This document shows positions 36,678-45,084 of a stretch of DNA of 64,000 nucleotides, piece by piece (the first letter of the stretch is position 1; each line of letters opens with the position of its first letter). A model generated the notes under the pieces. It saw nothing but the letters and a program-made list of their open reading frames with translations. It made no database searches and was not told where the DNA came from. A program made the translations under genes and the position numbers. The DNA comes from JOPF136 sp963773835 (GTDB lineage: Bacteria > Acidobacteriota > Terriglobia > Acidiferrales > UBA7541): the NCBI GenBank assembly GCA_963773835.1, contig CAVZCQ010000001.1, positions 496,001 to 560,000 on the forward strand, written 5' to 3'.

Positions 36678-37988
36678 ATGTTTTTCCGCATCCTTGGCGA
36701 GTCGTTTCTCCGCAACCCGGCGCGAAAATGGCTGGAGGCTGCGGCGCTGGCGCTGGGGATGGCGATCACCACGGCGGCGCTGGTGACGGCGCTGGACGTG
36801 GGCGACCGGATGGCGCGGGAGTTCCGGCGGCTGGGCGCAAACCTGGTGGTGACGCCGAAAACCGATACGCTGCCGTTGGAGATTGGGGGGACGGACTACC
36901 GTCCGGTGGAAGAGGGCGCTTACCTGCATCAGGAGGACCTGGGAAAACTGCGGACAATATTCTGGCGCTTCAATATCGTGGGGTTCAGCCCGTTTCTGGA
37001 CGCGCCGGCGGAGGTGGAACGTGGACCGAGCCGGCTGGCGACGCGGATTGTGGGGACATGGGCGGCGCATGCGGTTCCCGTGCCGGACGGGACGACGTTC
37101 ACGACCGGAGTGCTGACCACCCATCCCTGGTGGAAAGTGGAGGGGGCCTGGTTTGCGGACGCGTCCGGGGGCGCGGCAGGAGCGGGGTTGAACGCGCCAG
37201 TCGATGCGATGATTGGGGCGTCGCTGGCGAGCCGGGCGGGGATCCGGCCGGGCGACGTGGTGATGGTGCGCGCGAGCGGGCATGAGATCCGGGTGCGGGC
37301 GAGCGGAATCCTGACGAGCGGGGGACCGGAGGACCAGGAGATTGTGGCGCCGCTCGCATTCGTGCAGGAGTTGACGGGACATCCCGGCGAATACCGGCGG
37401 CTGCTGGTGAGCGCGCTGACCACGCCGGAGAATGAGTTTGCGAAGAGGGATCCGGACACGATGAATCCCACGGATTACGACCGGTGGTTCTGCACGCCGT
37501 ACATTTCCTCGATTGCGTTCCAGATCAAACAGGCGATGCCGGGAGCGGAAGTCCGGGTGGTGCGGCAGGTGGCGGAAACGGAAGGGCGCGTGCTGAACCG
37601 GCTGAGCGCGCTGCTGTGGCTGGTGAGCGTGACGGCGCTGGTGGCGGCGGCGCTGGTGATCGGGTCCACAACCGCGACCACGGTTCTGGAACGGCGGCGT
37701 GAGATCGGACTGATGAAAGCGCTAGGCGCGGGGCGACGGATGATCGTGGGGCTGTTTGTGGCGGAGCAGGTAATCGTGGCCGTGCTGGGTGGTTTCGCCG
37801 GATATCTGACCGGCGAAGGGCTGGGATACCTCGTGGGGAAGGCGGTCTTTGGAGTGCCGGCGACGGGACGTCTGGTTCTGCTGCCGGTGGTGATGGCCCT
37901 GGCGCTCGGAGTGACGCTGGCGGGGAGCCTGTGGCCGCTGGGGCGGGTGGCGCGGCTGGAGGCAGCGCCGGTGCTGCGGGGGGAATGA
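36678..37988 (+). CDS. FtsX/MacB-type ABC transporter permease (first of pair)
   Basis: A 436-residue membrane protein. One helix lies near the N-terminus (about 18-38), a large extracytoplasmic domain spans about 40-310, and three helices follow (about 318-340, 360-385 and 400-425). The C-terminal LMKALGAGRRMIVGLF segment is the FtsX-type coupling region. It starts ten bases after the FTR1 fusion gene and its stop overlaps the next permease (ATGA). FTR1/DUF2318 gene sets in Campylobacter and others carry the same two-permease plus ATPase set. Its role in iron or redox transfer there is not fully resolved. Confidence 0.88.
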   Translation: MFFRILGESFLRNPARKWLEAAALALGMAITTAALVTALDVGDRMAREFRRLGANLVVTPKTDTLPLEIGGTDYRPVEEGAYLHQEDLGKLRTIFWRFNIVGFSPFLDAPAEVERGPSRLATRIVGTWAAHAVPVPDGTTFTTGVLTTHPWWKVEGAWFADASGGAAGAGLNAPVDAMIGASLASRAGIRPGDVVMVRASGHEIRVRASGILTSGGPEDQEIVAPLAFVQELTGHPGEYRRLLVSALTTPENEFAKRDPDTMNPTDYDRWFCTPYISSIAFQIKQAMPGAEVRVVRQVAETEGRVLNRLSALLWLVSVTALVAAALVIGSTTATTVLERRREIGLMKALGAGRRMIVGLFVAEQVIVAVLGGFAGYLTGEGLGYLVGKAVFGVPATGRLVLLPVVMALALGVTLAGSLWPLGRVARLEAAPVLRGE

Positions 37989-39139
37989 TGTTCTGGCGAG
38001 TGCTGCGGCAGATGATTGTACGGGGGCGAGGCAGGCTGGCCGTCGCGCTCATCGCCATCGTGAGCGGAGCGACGGCGAGCGCAGCGCTGCTGAACCTGGA
38101 GTTCGATGCGGAAAGGAAATTCAGCCACGAACTGCGGACACTGGGGCCGAACTTGCTGATTCGCAGCGCGGTTCTGCCGGGGGCGAGCGATGAACCGGGA
38201 GCGGTGTTCGCTGAAGAGGCTGTGGGGCCGGTGCTCGCGGGGGAGCAGCGAACTGCCGGCGAAGCGGCGACGGCGTGGGCGCCGAGTCTGTATGTGATTG
38301 TGAGGTCGCCGGGGCGGGAGACGAGCCTGGTGCTGGCGGGGACATGGCTGGACGCGTATCCGCGTCTGGCGCCGTGGTGGAGTGTGAAAGGCGCGTGGGT
38401 GACGAACCGGACGGATTCGGGCGTTTGCCTGGTGGGGCAGCAGGCGGCAGCGAAACTGGTGGTTCGGCCGGGCAGCACGCTCGAATTGCGCTATGCGGAC
38501 CGGACGGCAACGCTGCACGTGGCGGGGGTGGTCTCGACCGGCGGGGCGGAGGATGACCAGGTGTTCGCGAATCTGCCGGTGGCGCAGCAACTGGCAGGGC
38601 TCGCGGGAAGAGTGAGCGTAGTGCAGATGAACGTGGCGGGCACTCCGGAGCAGGTGGAGCAGTACGCGGTACAACTGTCGGCGCGGCTGCCGGGGCTTGA
38701 GGTGCGTCCGCTGCGGCAAATCTCGCAGGCGGAGGGACAGTTGCTGGCGCGGGTGCATGCGCTGCTGTTCTGGTCGGTGGGGCTGATCCTGGTGCTCACG
38801 TCGCTGTGCGTGCTGGCGACGACGCTGGCGCTGGCCATCGAGCGACGGGCGGACGTGGGGCTGATGAAAGCGCTGGGCGGGCAGATGACGCGAATCATCC
38901 GGCTGTTCCTGGCGGAGGCGGGACTGCTGGGCGCGGCGGGGGGAATCGCAGGGGCTGTGCTGGGCACGCTGCTTTCGGCGTGGATCGGGCGGCAGGTGTT
39001 CGGGACGGCGACGTCGCTGCGATTCGAGGTGATTCCGCTGATCGTGGCGGTGATGGTGGCAGTGGCGCTGCTGGGGGCGCTGCCGCTGCGGATGCTGAGC
39101 CACGTGCGACCGGGCATAGTGCTGAGGGAGAGCGAATGA
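37985..39139 (+). CDS. FtsX/MacB-type ABC transporter permease (second of pair)
   Basis: A 384-residue membrane protein starting at ATG 37985, which overlaps the previous stop; ATG 37988 is the alternative. The layout matches the first permease: one N-terminal helix, an extracytoplasmic domain and three C-terminal helices. It shares the GLMKALGGQMTRIIRLFLAE coupling segment. The pair would form a heterodimer with the downstream ATPase. Its stop overlaps the ATPase start (ATGA), so stoichiometric translation is likely. Confidence 0.88.
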   Translation: MMFWRVLRQMIVRGRGRLAVALIAIVSGATASAALLNLEFDAERKFSHELRTLGPNLLIRSAVLPGASDEPGAVFAEEAVGPVLAGEQRTAGEAATAWAPSLYVIVRSPGRETSLVLAGTWLDAYPRLAPWWSVKGAWVTNRTDSGVCLVGQQAAAKLVVRPGSTLELRYADRTATLHVAGVVSTGGAEDDQVFANLPVAQQLAGLAGRVSVVQMNVAGTPEQVEQYAVQLSARLPGLEVRPLRQISQAEGQLLARVHALLFWSVGLILVLTSLCVLATTLALAIERRADVGLMKALGGQMTRIIRLFLAEAGLLGAAGGIAGAVLGTLLSAWIGRQVFGTATSLRFEVIPLIVAVMVAVALLGALPLRMLSHVRPGIVLRESE

Positions 39140-40221
39140 GCGTGCTGGTGGAAGCGGAGCACCTGACGAAGGAATATGGCGGGGTGCGCGCGCTGGACGA
39201 TCTGAGCTTCGCCGTGGAATCGGGCGAATGGATTGCCATTATGGGGCCGTCGGGGTCGGGAAAAACGACGCTGGTGAACATCCTGGGCGGGCTGGACACG
39301 CCGACGAGCGGGCGGGTGCTGGTTGCGGGCGCGGATATCGGGCGAATGGACGAGGCCGGGCTGACGCGGTACCGCGCGGAAAAGGTGGGCTTCATCTTCC
39401 AGCAGTTCCACCTGGTGCCATACCTGACGGCGCTGGAGAACGTGATGCTGGCGCAGTACTTCCACAGCATGACGGACGAGCGGGAGGCGCAGGAGTCGCT
39501 GGAGCGCGTGGGGCTGGCGGAGCGGGCGACGCACCTGCCGTCGCAACTGTCGGGAGGAGAGCAGCAGCGCGTGGCCATCGCGCGTGCGCTGATCAACCAC
39601 CCGCGGATCATCCTGGCGGACGAGCCGACGGGAAACCTGGACGAGGCGAACGAACGAATCGTGGTGAACCTGCTGAGGGAGATGCACACGCAGGGACATA
39701 CCATCCTGCTGGTGACGCACGACCCGATCATCGGGCGGCTGGCGGACCGGAGAATCGAGCTGGCGCACGGGCGGCTGACCCAGGTGACGGTGTATTCGGC
39801 AGACGACGAGGAACGGTTCGATCACATGCTGCAGCAGATTTGGATTTGCGGCGAGGAGGGAACGCCGGCGCGGATCGAGCGGATGCGCACGGTGGGCCAA
39901 CTCGATCCCATGCGCATGCTGGGGCGGATGGCGAATTCTGGACTGGTGTCCGTGGAGGATTCCCAGGTGTCGCTGACGGCGTCGGGAGAGGCGCGGGCGC
40001 GGGACATCGTGCGGCGGCACCGGTTGGCGGAGCGGCTGTTCATGGACACGTTCCGGATCGAGGATCCGGAAGCGCATACGCAGGCATGTAAATTCGAGCA
40101 CATCATTTCGCCGGAGCTGGACGAACGCATCTGCACGTTTCTAAACCACCCGAAGACGTGTCCGCACGGGAATCCGATCCCGCCAGGAGAGTGCTGCGGC
40201 GACGGGAAGAAGCGCGCCTGA
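39136..40221 (+). CDS. ABC ATPase fused to a DtxR-type metalloregulator domain
   Basis: A 361-residue fusion. Residues 1 to about 220 are a MacB/LolD-type ATPase: Walker A GPSGSGKTT (37-45), signature LSGGEQQRVAIARAL (138-152), Walker B IILADEPTGNLDE (158-170) and the H-loop His195. Residues about 224-350 align with DtxR/IdeR: a winged helix (about 230-290) and the metal-binding/dimerisation domain. The DtxR metal ligands can all be placed: Met231, His295, Glu299, His314, Cys318, Glu321 and His322. The end contains CPHGNPIPP (342-350). Start ATG 39136 overlaps the permease stop. The fusion could sense Fe2+ or Mn2+ and either gate the transporter or repress its own operon. Confidence 0.92.
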   Translation: MSVLVEAEHLTKEYGGVRALDDLSFAVESGEWIAIMGPSGSGKTTLVNILGGLDTPTSGRVLVAGADIGRMDEAGLTRYRAEKVGFIFQQFHLVPYLTALENVMLAQYFHSMTDEREAQESLERVGLAERATHLPSQLSGGEQQRVAIARALINHPRIILADEPTGNLDEANERIVVNLLREMHTQGHTILLVTHDPIIGRLADRRIELAHGRLTQVTVYSADDEERFDHMLQQIWICGEEGTPARIERMRTVGQLDPMRMLGRMANSGLVSVEDSQVSLTASGEARARDIVRRHRLAERLFMDTFRIEDPEAHTQACKFEHIISPELDERICTFLNHPKTCPHGNPIPPGECCGDGKKRA

Positions 40222-40229
40222 CCGGGGCC

Positions 40230-40625
40230 ATGGCGCCATTCTTCGATCCGCGGAAACGGCCGACGTCGGTGAAAGTCAACGTGTCCACGGGGAAGGGTGT
40301 GGACATTGAATGGGGCGACGGGCACGCGAGCCACTACGAGTTCGTTTATTTGCGAGACCAATGCCCCTGCGCGACGTGCAACGAGGAGCGGGATAAGAAA
40401 GCGCACGCAACGGTGCCGAGCGGGGCGCCGGCCGGGCTTCCGGGAATGGGGCCGTCCTTGCCGATGTACAAACCGAAACCGACGGCGCGGCAGGCGAAAG
40501 CGGTGGGGAATTACGCCATCCAGATCGACTTCAGTGACGGGCACACGACGGGGATTTATAGTTTCGAGTATTTGAGGAGCGTGTGTCCGTGCGCGGAATG
40601 CCGGAAGGCAGTGGCGAGTGGCTAG
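40230..40625 (+). CDS. DUF971 protein
   Basis: A 131-residue protein beginning at ATG 40230, eight bases after the ABC-DtxR fusion. It has the DUF971 (GBBH-like N-terminal) layout, with DGHASHYEFVYLRDQCPCAT and a repeated YSFEYLRSVCPCAECRKAV. Two CPC-x2-C motifs are present. DUF971 proteins occur with Fe-S cluster carriers (ApbC/Mrp). The position directly behind an iron-uptake set suggests a link to Fe-S use. An earlier in-frame start at 40158 would overlap the fusion gene and is less likely. Confidence 0.85.
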   Translation: MAPFFDPRKRPTSVKVNVSTGKGVDIEWGDGHASHYEFVYLRDQCPCATCNEERDKKAHATVPSGAPAGLPGMGPSLPMYKPKPTARQAKAVGNYAIQIDFSDGHTTGIYSFEYLRSVCPCAECRKAVASG

Positions 40626-40762
40626 CCCGCCTACCGACAGGCGAGTGACGAGTGGCGAGCGAAGAGGGGAAAAGAGGCCGGCTCCCTCCTGCCTCGGGAC
40701 AGGTGGAAGCCGGCGGTACAAAATGGGGGCGTGCTAGAATCGGGCGTCGCGAGAGATTTCGG

Positions 40763-40832
40763 AGAAAAGCAGGTCCCTCGCCCGCTGCGGCGGGCTGCCT
40801 TCGACTCCGCTCAGGGCAGGCGGGATGACAGG
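40763..40832. repeat. dispersed intergenic repeat, copy 1
   Basis: Contains AAGCAGGTCCCTCGCCC and ends GCGGGATGACAGGG, with a CTTCGACTCCGCTCAGG core. A shorter relative lies at 56016-56063. Such elements are scattered between genes in several phyla. The whole gap 40626-40915 otherwise shows only short G-rich sequence before trxB. Confidence 0.6.
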
Positions 40833-40915
40833 GCGAGGGGTTTGCAGCGCCGCGCTGGTAGGCGCGCAACCTGGGAGCCGCGGCGGGAATCGAATGGCCG
40901 CGGAGGAACGAGAAC

Positions 40916-41845
40916 GTGGAGAAGCTGATCATCATCGGGAGCGGGTGCGCGGGGCTGACTGCGGCGATTTACGCGGCGAGGGCGAACCTGTCGCCGATGG
41001 TGATTGACGGGCACGAACCGGGCGGGCAGCTCACAATCACCACGATGGTGGAGAACTACCCGGGGTTCCCCGAGGGGATCCTGGGGCCGGACCTGATCGA
41101 GAACATGCGAAAACAGGCGCAGCGGTTCGGCGCCGTGTTCCGGGCAGGAGTGGTGACGGCGGTGGACGTGTCGCGGCGGCCATTCCGGGTGGAAGTGGGA
41201 GCGGAGAAATTTGAATGCGAGACGCTCATCGTCGCGGCGGGAGCTTCCGCGCGGCTCCTGGGTCTGGAGAGTGAGCGGAAATTGATGGGCCACGGGGTGA
41301 CCACCTGCGCGACCTGCGACGGATATTTTTACCGAGGGAAGGAGGTGGCGGTGATCGGTGGGGGCGATACGGCGCTCGAAGAGGCGATTTTTCTGACGAA
41401 ATTCGCGACGAAGGTGACGGTGGTGCACCGGAGAAACGAATTCCGGGCGTCGAAAATCATGCTGGACCGCGCGCGGAACAACGCGAAAATCCAGTTCCTG
41501 ACGCCGTACGTGGTGGCGGATGTGCTGGACTGCGCGAAAGGCGCGGTGGAAACGGTGCGGCTGCGGCAGACGAACAACGGGAAAACGCTGGATTTGCCGG
41601 TGCAAGGGATGTTCGTGGCCATCGGGCACGAGCCGAATACGAAGGTGTTCCGCGGGAAGCTGGAGATGGACGAAGCGGGGTACCTGGTGGCAAAAGACGG
41701 GGCGAAATCGAGCGTGCCGGGCGTGTTTGTTGCTGGAGACGTGCAGGACCACGTGTACCGTCAGGCGGTGACGGCGGCAGGATCGGGCTGTATGGCGGCG
41801 CTTGAGGCGGAACGGTTCCTGGAATCCGGGGAGCACACGCGCTGA
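40916..41845 (+). CDS. trxB: thioredoxin-disulfide reductase
   Basis: A 309-residue NADPH-dependent flavoenzyme. The FAD motif GSGCAGLTAA (8-17), the CATC redox centre (131-134) and the NADPH motif GGGDTALEEA are all present, as is the C-terminal FAD-binding VPGVFVAGDV. The GTG 40916 start follows a purine-rich GGAGGAACGAG site. It lies 290 bases after DUF971 and may have its own promoter. Thioredoxin-type proteins also accompany FTR1/DUF2318 operons elsewhere, but this enzyme is general housekeeping. Confidence 0.95.
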   Translation: MEKLIIIGSGCAGLTAAIYAARANLSPMVIDGHEPGGQLTITTMVENYPGFPEGILGPDLIENMRKQAQRFGAVFRAGVVTAVDVSRRPFRVEVGAEKFECETLIVAAGASARLLGLESERKLMGHGVTTCATCDGYFYRGKEVAVIGGGDTALEEAIFLTKFATKVTVVHRRNEFRASKIMLDRARNNAKIQFLTPYVVADVLDCAKGAVETVRLRQTNNGKTLDLPVQGMFVAIGHEPNTKVFRGKLEMDEAGYLVAKDGAKSSVPGVFVAGDVQDHVYRQAVTAAGSGCMAALEAERFLESGEHTR

Positions 41846-41969
41846 GTTGCTGCGGGCCAGCAGCGTTTACGGGAGGGCCGGCGGGGAGCCGGGGAAGAGA
41901 CTTCTTTTCCAGATTCACAATCCAAAGAAAATCCAGACTGAAGGCCATTGAGACGCCGGCGCTACCGGT

Positions 41970-42896
41970 GTGGGGCTCGGGCGGGCGATGATACGCGCGA
42001 CGCTCATCGCGCTTTCGCAGAACGCCAGGGCAAAAAGGTTCGTGCTTTCCAACCGGCTGGCGCGGCGGGCGGCGCGGCGGTTTGTGGCCGGCGAAGAACT
42101 GGACGACGCGATCGCTGCGGCGCGGGCGTCGAACGATGCGGGCCTGAAAGTCTCCCTCGATTTTCTAGGTGAAAACGTGACCACGCGCGAGGATGCGGAG
42201 CGCGCGCGAGAGATGTATCAGGGTGTGTTCGAGCGGATCGCGCGGGAGAAGCTGGATGCGAACGTCTCGGTGAAATTGACTCAGCTCGGGCTCGATTTCG
42301 GCGCGGAGTTCTGCCAGGAGCAGATGCTGCCGATCATGAAGCGCGCGGAATCGCTGGGAAATTTCGTGCGCATCGATATGGAAGGCTCCGCTTACACCCA
42401 GCGCACGATTGACATCGTGTTGCGGCTGCGGCGGGAGTCGGCAGCGGTGGGGACAGTGATCCAGTCGTACCTGCACCGGAGCGAGGAGGACGTGCGGGCG
42501 CTGGTGGCGGCGGGCTGCCGGATCCGGTTGTGCAAAGGGGCGTACCTGGAGCCGCCGGAGATCGCGTTTGCGGAGAAAAAAGCCGTGGACGCGAATTACG
42601 TGAAACTGATGCGTATGCTGCTGCCGAGCGGGGTGTACCACGCCATCGCAACGCATGACCCGGCGATGATCGCGGCGACGAAGCAGTTCGCGGCGGAGCT
42701 GGGCATCGCGAAAGACGCATTCGAATTCCAGTTGCTGTACGGGATCCGGCCGGATCTGCAACGAAGGTTGATCCGGGAAGGATACCGGATGCGGGTGTAT
42801 ATCCCCTACGGGCGGGACTGGTTTCCGTATTTCATGCGCAGGTTGGCGGAGCGGCCGGCGAACCTGATGTTCATTGCCAGGAATATGTTCCGGTAG
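41970..42896 (+). CDS. proline dehydrogenase
   Basis: A 308-residue monofunctional proline dehydrogenase of the short PutA-domain type, oxidising proline to pyrroline-5-carboxylate with FAD. The barrel motifs VSVKLTQLGLDFG, VRIDMEGSAYTQRT, VIQSYLHRSEED and RLCKGAYLEP are visible. The C-terminal EFQLLYGIRPDLQRRLIREG and RVYIPYGRDWFPYFMRRLAE are conserved in the family. GTG 41970 is the furthest start; ATG 41988 is an alternative. The P5C dehydrogenase partner is not in the window. It converges on the O-methyltransferase gene with a hairpin between. Confidence 0.93.
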   Translation: MGLGRAMIRATLIALSQNARAKRFVLSNRLARRAARRFVAGEELDDAIAAARASNDAGLKVSLDFLGENVTTREDAERAREMYQGVFERIAREKLDANVSVKLTQLGLDFGAEFCQEQMLPIMKRAESLGNFVRIDMEGSAYTQRTIDIVLRLRRESAAVGTVIQSYLHRSEEDVRALVAAGCRIRLCKGAYLEPPEIAFAEKKAVDANYVKLMRMLLPSGVYHAIATHDPAMIAATKQFAAELGIAKDAFEFQLLYGIRPDLQRRLIREGYRMRVYIPYGRDWFPYFMRRLAERPANLMFIARNMFR

Positions 42897-42926
42897 CGGG
42901 GAACGGGAACAGAAGAGGGGAACAGA

Positions 42927-42946
42927 GGCGGACACTTAGGTCCGCC
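42927..42946. terminator. GGCGGAC hairpin between convergent genes
   Basis: Perfect 7-bp arms GGCGGAC (42927-42933) and GTCCGCC (42940-42946) with a 6-base loop, between convergent proline dehydrogenase and O-methyltransferase genes. The same stem recurs at 51827-51846 and, imperfectly, at 50660-50693. It has no T tract, so it may be a dispersed repeat used as a bidirectional transcript end. Confidence 0.55.
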
Positions 42947-42947
42947 C

Positions 42948-43592
42948 CTACAGTTTGCGGCAGATGGTGACGCCGTCGCGCAGCGGCACCATCACCGGAA
43001 ACAAATCCTTCGAAGCGTAGACCATGCGGTTGAATTTCTGGATGCCGCGCGTGTCCCGGTCGTTCCGTGGGGCCTTCCGCGCGGCGCGGCCGCTCCAGAG
43101 AGTATTGTCGGCGAGGAGCAGACCGCCGGAGCGGACGCGGGGAACAGCCAGACGCAGCGTGTCCGAATATTGTTCTTTGTCCACGTCGATAAAAATCAGG
43201 TCGAATTCGCCGATGGATTCGGCGAGCTTTTCCTGCGCCATGCCGACATGGATGTGGATGCGATCGGCCATTCCGGCGCGGCGGAAATAGGCCTCGGCGC
43301 GGCGGGCATTGTCCATGCTGCCGTCGGCGTAATGCACCTCGGCTCCCGGGCCGGCTCCGATAGCGAACCAGAGGGTGGAATAGCCGATGGCGGAGCCCAT
43401 TTCGAAGATGCGTTTGGCGCCGGAGATTTGCGTGAGGAGCGCGAAAAGGCGGCCGACGGCCGGCGCGACGATGGGGATGTCGCGCTTATAGGCGTAACGC
43501 TCCATGTCCCGCAGGACCGGGTCGCTTTTGGGCAGCAGGTTGTACAGATATTTCTCGACGGCGGGATAGGTGATGTTTTTGGCGCTCCACAT
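42948..43592 (-). CDS. SAM-dependent O-methyltransferase
   Basis: A 214-residue methyltransferase of the caffeoyl-CoA/catechol type. The SAM-binding FEMGSAIGYSTLWFA motif I and acidic loops follow. The metal/catechol-binding DLIFIDVDKEQYSDTL and LLLADNTLWSG segments are also present. Family members methylate small hydroxylated aromatics with a divalent metal; the substrate here cannot be told. It starts 14 bases after the end of the UPF0173 gene on the minus strand, and the two may be co-transcribed. Confidence 0.88.
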   Translation of the reverse strand: MWSAKNITYPAVEKYLYNLLPKSDPVLRDMERYAYKRDIPIVAPAVGRLFALLTQISGAKRIFEMGSAIGYSTLWFAIGAGPGAEVHYADGSMDNARRAEAYFRRAGMADRIHIHVGMAQEKLAESIGEFDLIFIDVDKEQYSDTLRLAVPRVRSGGLLLADNTLWSGRAARKAPRNDRDTRGIQKFNRMVYASKDLFPVMVPLRDGVTICRKL

Positions 43593-43606
43593 GGCGATGG
43601 TAATCG

Positions 43607-44320
43607 TCAGCCCAGCGACTCGCCTGGCTTTAATTCGTGGATTTCGAGGCCGGCGACGTCGCGGGTCAGCTCGCGGACGTGCTCGGGACGCCCGGTGAGC
43701 GGTGGAAAGGTTCCGTAATGCATGGGCAGGACGTGTTTGACGCCGAGCAGGCGGATGGCATGCGCGGCCTCGCGCGGGCCCATGGTGTAGAAATCGCCGA
43801 CAGGGAGGCAGGCCACGTGCGGCTCGTAGAGCTCGGCGATGAGCTTCATGTCGCCGAAGGCACAGGTGTCGCCGGCGTGGTAGAGCCTGAGGCCGCCGGG
43901 GAGGTGGATGATGAAGCCGGCAGGCTCGCCGACGTAAACCAGCTTGGCGCCGTCGTGGACGCTCGAGGAATGGAAGGCGTGGGTCATGCTGACTTCGACG
44001 CCGGCCACCTGGGTGGTACCGCCCTTGCTCATGCCCACGACGTTGGCTGCGCCCTTGGACTCGAGCCAGAGCGCGAGCTCAAAGATGGCCACGATGGAGG
44101 GTTTGTGCTGGCGGGCGAGCTCGAGCGTGTCGCCGACGTGATCGCTGTGGCCGTGGGTCAGCAGGATAGCGTCCACGCGGGGCTGCTTTTTCTCTGATTC
44201 CGGGCACAACGGGTTGCCGCTCAGGAATGGGTCAATCAGAATTACTTTTCCGGCTGCGGACGTGATTCGGAATGCGCTGTGGCCCAGCCAGGTGATCTTA
44301 TTGCCGCGGGTATTGAGCAT
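43607..44320 (-). CDS. UPF0173-family metal-dependent hydrolase
   Basis: A 237-residue metallo-beta-lactamase-fold protein. The metal site THGHSDHVGD, the DP-x6-P strand ILIDPFLSGNPLC and the later GDFYTMGPREAA and VLPMHYGTFPPLTG segments are diagnostic of the UPF0173 group. The substrate is not established for most members. It precedes the O-methyltransferase by 14 bases in the same orientation. A gap of 128 bases separates it from the thioredoxin-like genes. Confidence 0.9.
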   Translation of the reverse strand: MLNTRGNKITWLGHSAFRITSAAGKVILIDPFLSGNPLCPESEKKQPRVDAILLTHGHSDHVGDTLELARQHKPSIVAIFELALWLESKGAANVVGMSKGGTTQVAGVEVSMTHAFHSSSVHDGAKLVYVGEPAGFIIHLPGGLRLYHAGDTCAFGDMKLIAELYEPHVACLPVGDFYTMGPREAAHAIRLLGVKHVLPMHYGTFPPLTGRPEHVRELTRDVAGLEIHELKPGESLG

Positions 44321-44448
44321 GACGATTCCTCCGATGGGCAGGGAAATAGTACAGCAGGCGGGCCGGGAAAGCTGGGAGGGCCGGGCGAGCGCACACCCTC
44401 GAAAGAGCCGGCGGACAGGTGCGGGTGCGCCCCGACGAGTTGGGCAGG

Positions 44449-45066
44449 TTATTTCTGCGGGGCGGTGGCCAGCGTTGCCTCAATGGCTGTAACGAAGGCC
44501 TTCCGGGGTTGCTCTCCGGTGAGCTCGCCGATCAGCCGGCCAGTCGGGTCGTAGAAGAAAGTGGCGGGGAGGACGCCGGACCACTTGGGACTGACGCGGT
44601 TGATGAATTCTTCTTCTTTGCCGGGCTTTTTGCGGTAATTCGGAAAAATAGGCTGGGTTTTGGCGAGGAAACGGAGCGCCAGAGATTCCTCAGCGTCATC
44701 ATCCAGGCTCACACCGAAGACGGCCAGGCCTTTAGGTTGATACTGGTGGACGAGCTCATTGACCATGGGAAATTCATCGCGGCAGGGCTCGCACCAGGTG
44801 GCCCAGAAGGTGACCATGAGCGGCTTGCCGCGCTCGGCGGCGAGTTTTGCGAGGTAGTGGTCGGCGTCGATGACTTCCAGGGAGCGCGGCGGGGCCGGTG
44901 CCGGAGTTTTTTGCGCGGGCGCGGAGGATTGTGCCGCGGCGGCCACGAACGCGGCGAGGAGCAGGCCGGCGGCTAGAGGTGCGACGGCCGTTCTGGCGCG
45001 AATGTGCTGCCGTGTGGAACGGCTTTGCGTCATTGGCTGGCCATTTTTCTTCAGGCGCCTCTCCAT
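44449..45066 (-). CDS. TlpA-like thiol-disulfide oxidoreductase
   Basis: A 205-residue exported thioredoxin-fold protein. A signal peptide or anchor lies at about residues 28-46 after a basic N-terminus. The active site is WATWCEPCRDEF. The LIGELTGEQPRKAFV end and the SPKWSGVLPATFFYD cis-Pro region fit TlpA/ResA proteins that act on periplasmic cytochrome c or other disulfides. ATG 45066 or ATG 45033 could be the start. It is the second of two redox genes; the upstream one ends 18 bases before it. Confidence 0.88.
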   Translation of the reverse strand: MERRLKKNGQPMTQSRSTRQHIRARTAVAPLAAGLLLAAFVAAAAQSSAPAQKTPAPAPPRSLEVIDADHYLAKLAAERGKPLMVTFWATWCEPCRDEFPMVNELVHQYQPKGLAVFGVSLDDDAEESLALRFLAKTQPIFPNYRKKPGKEEEFINRVSPKWSGVLPATFFYDPTGRLIGELTGEQPRKAFVTAIEATLATAPQK

Positions 45067-45084
45067 GTGATGCTGCCTGCGGTC

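Noticed and set aside
40531..40935. small minus-strand protein containing a CPERSRR-like segment
   Set aside because: This translation is a known artefact of the dispersed intergenic repeat at 40763-40832.
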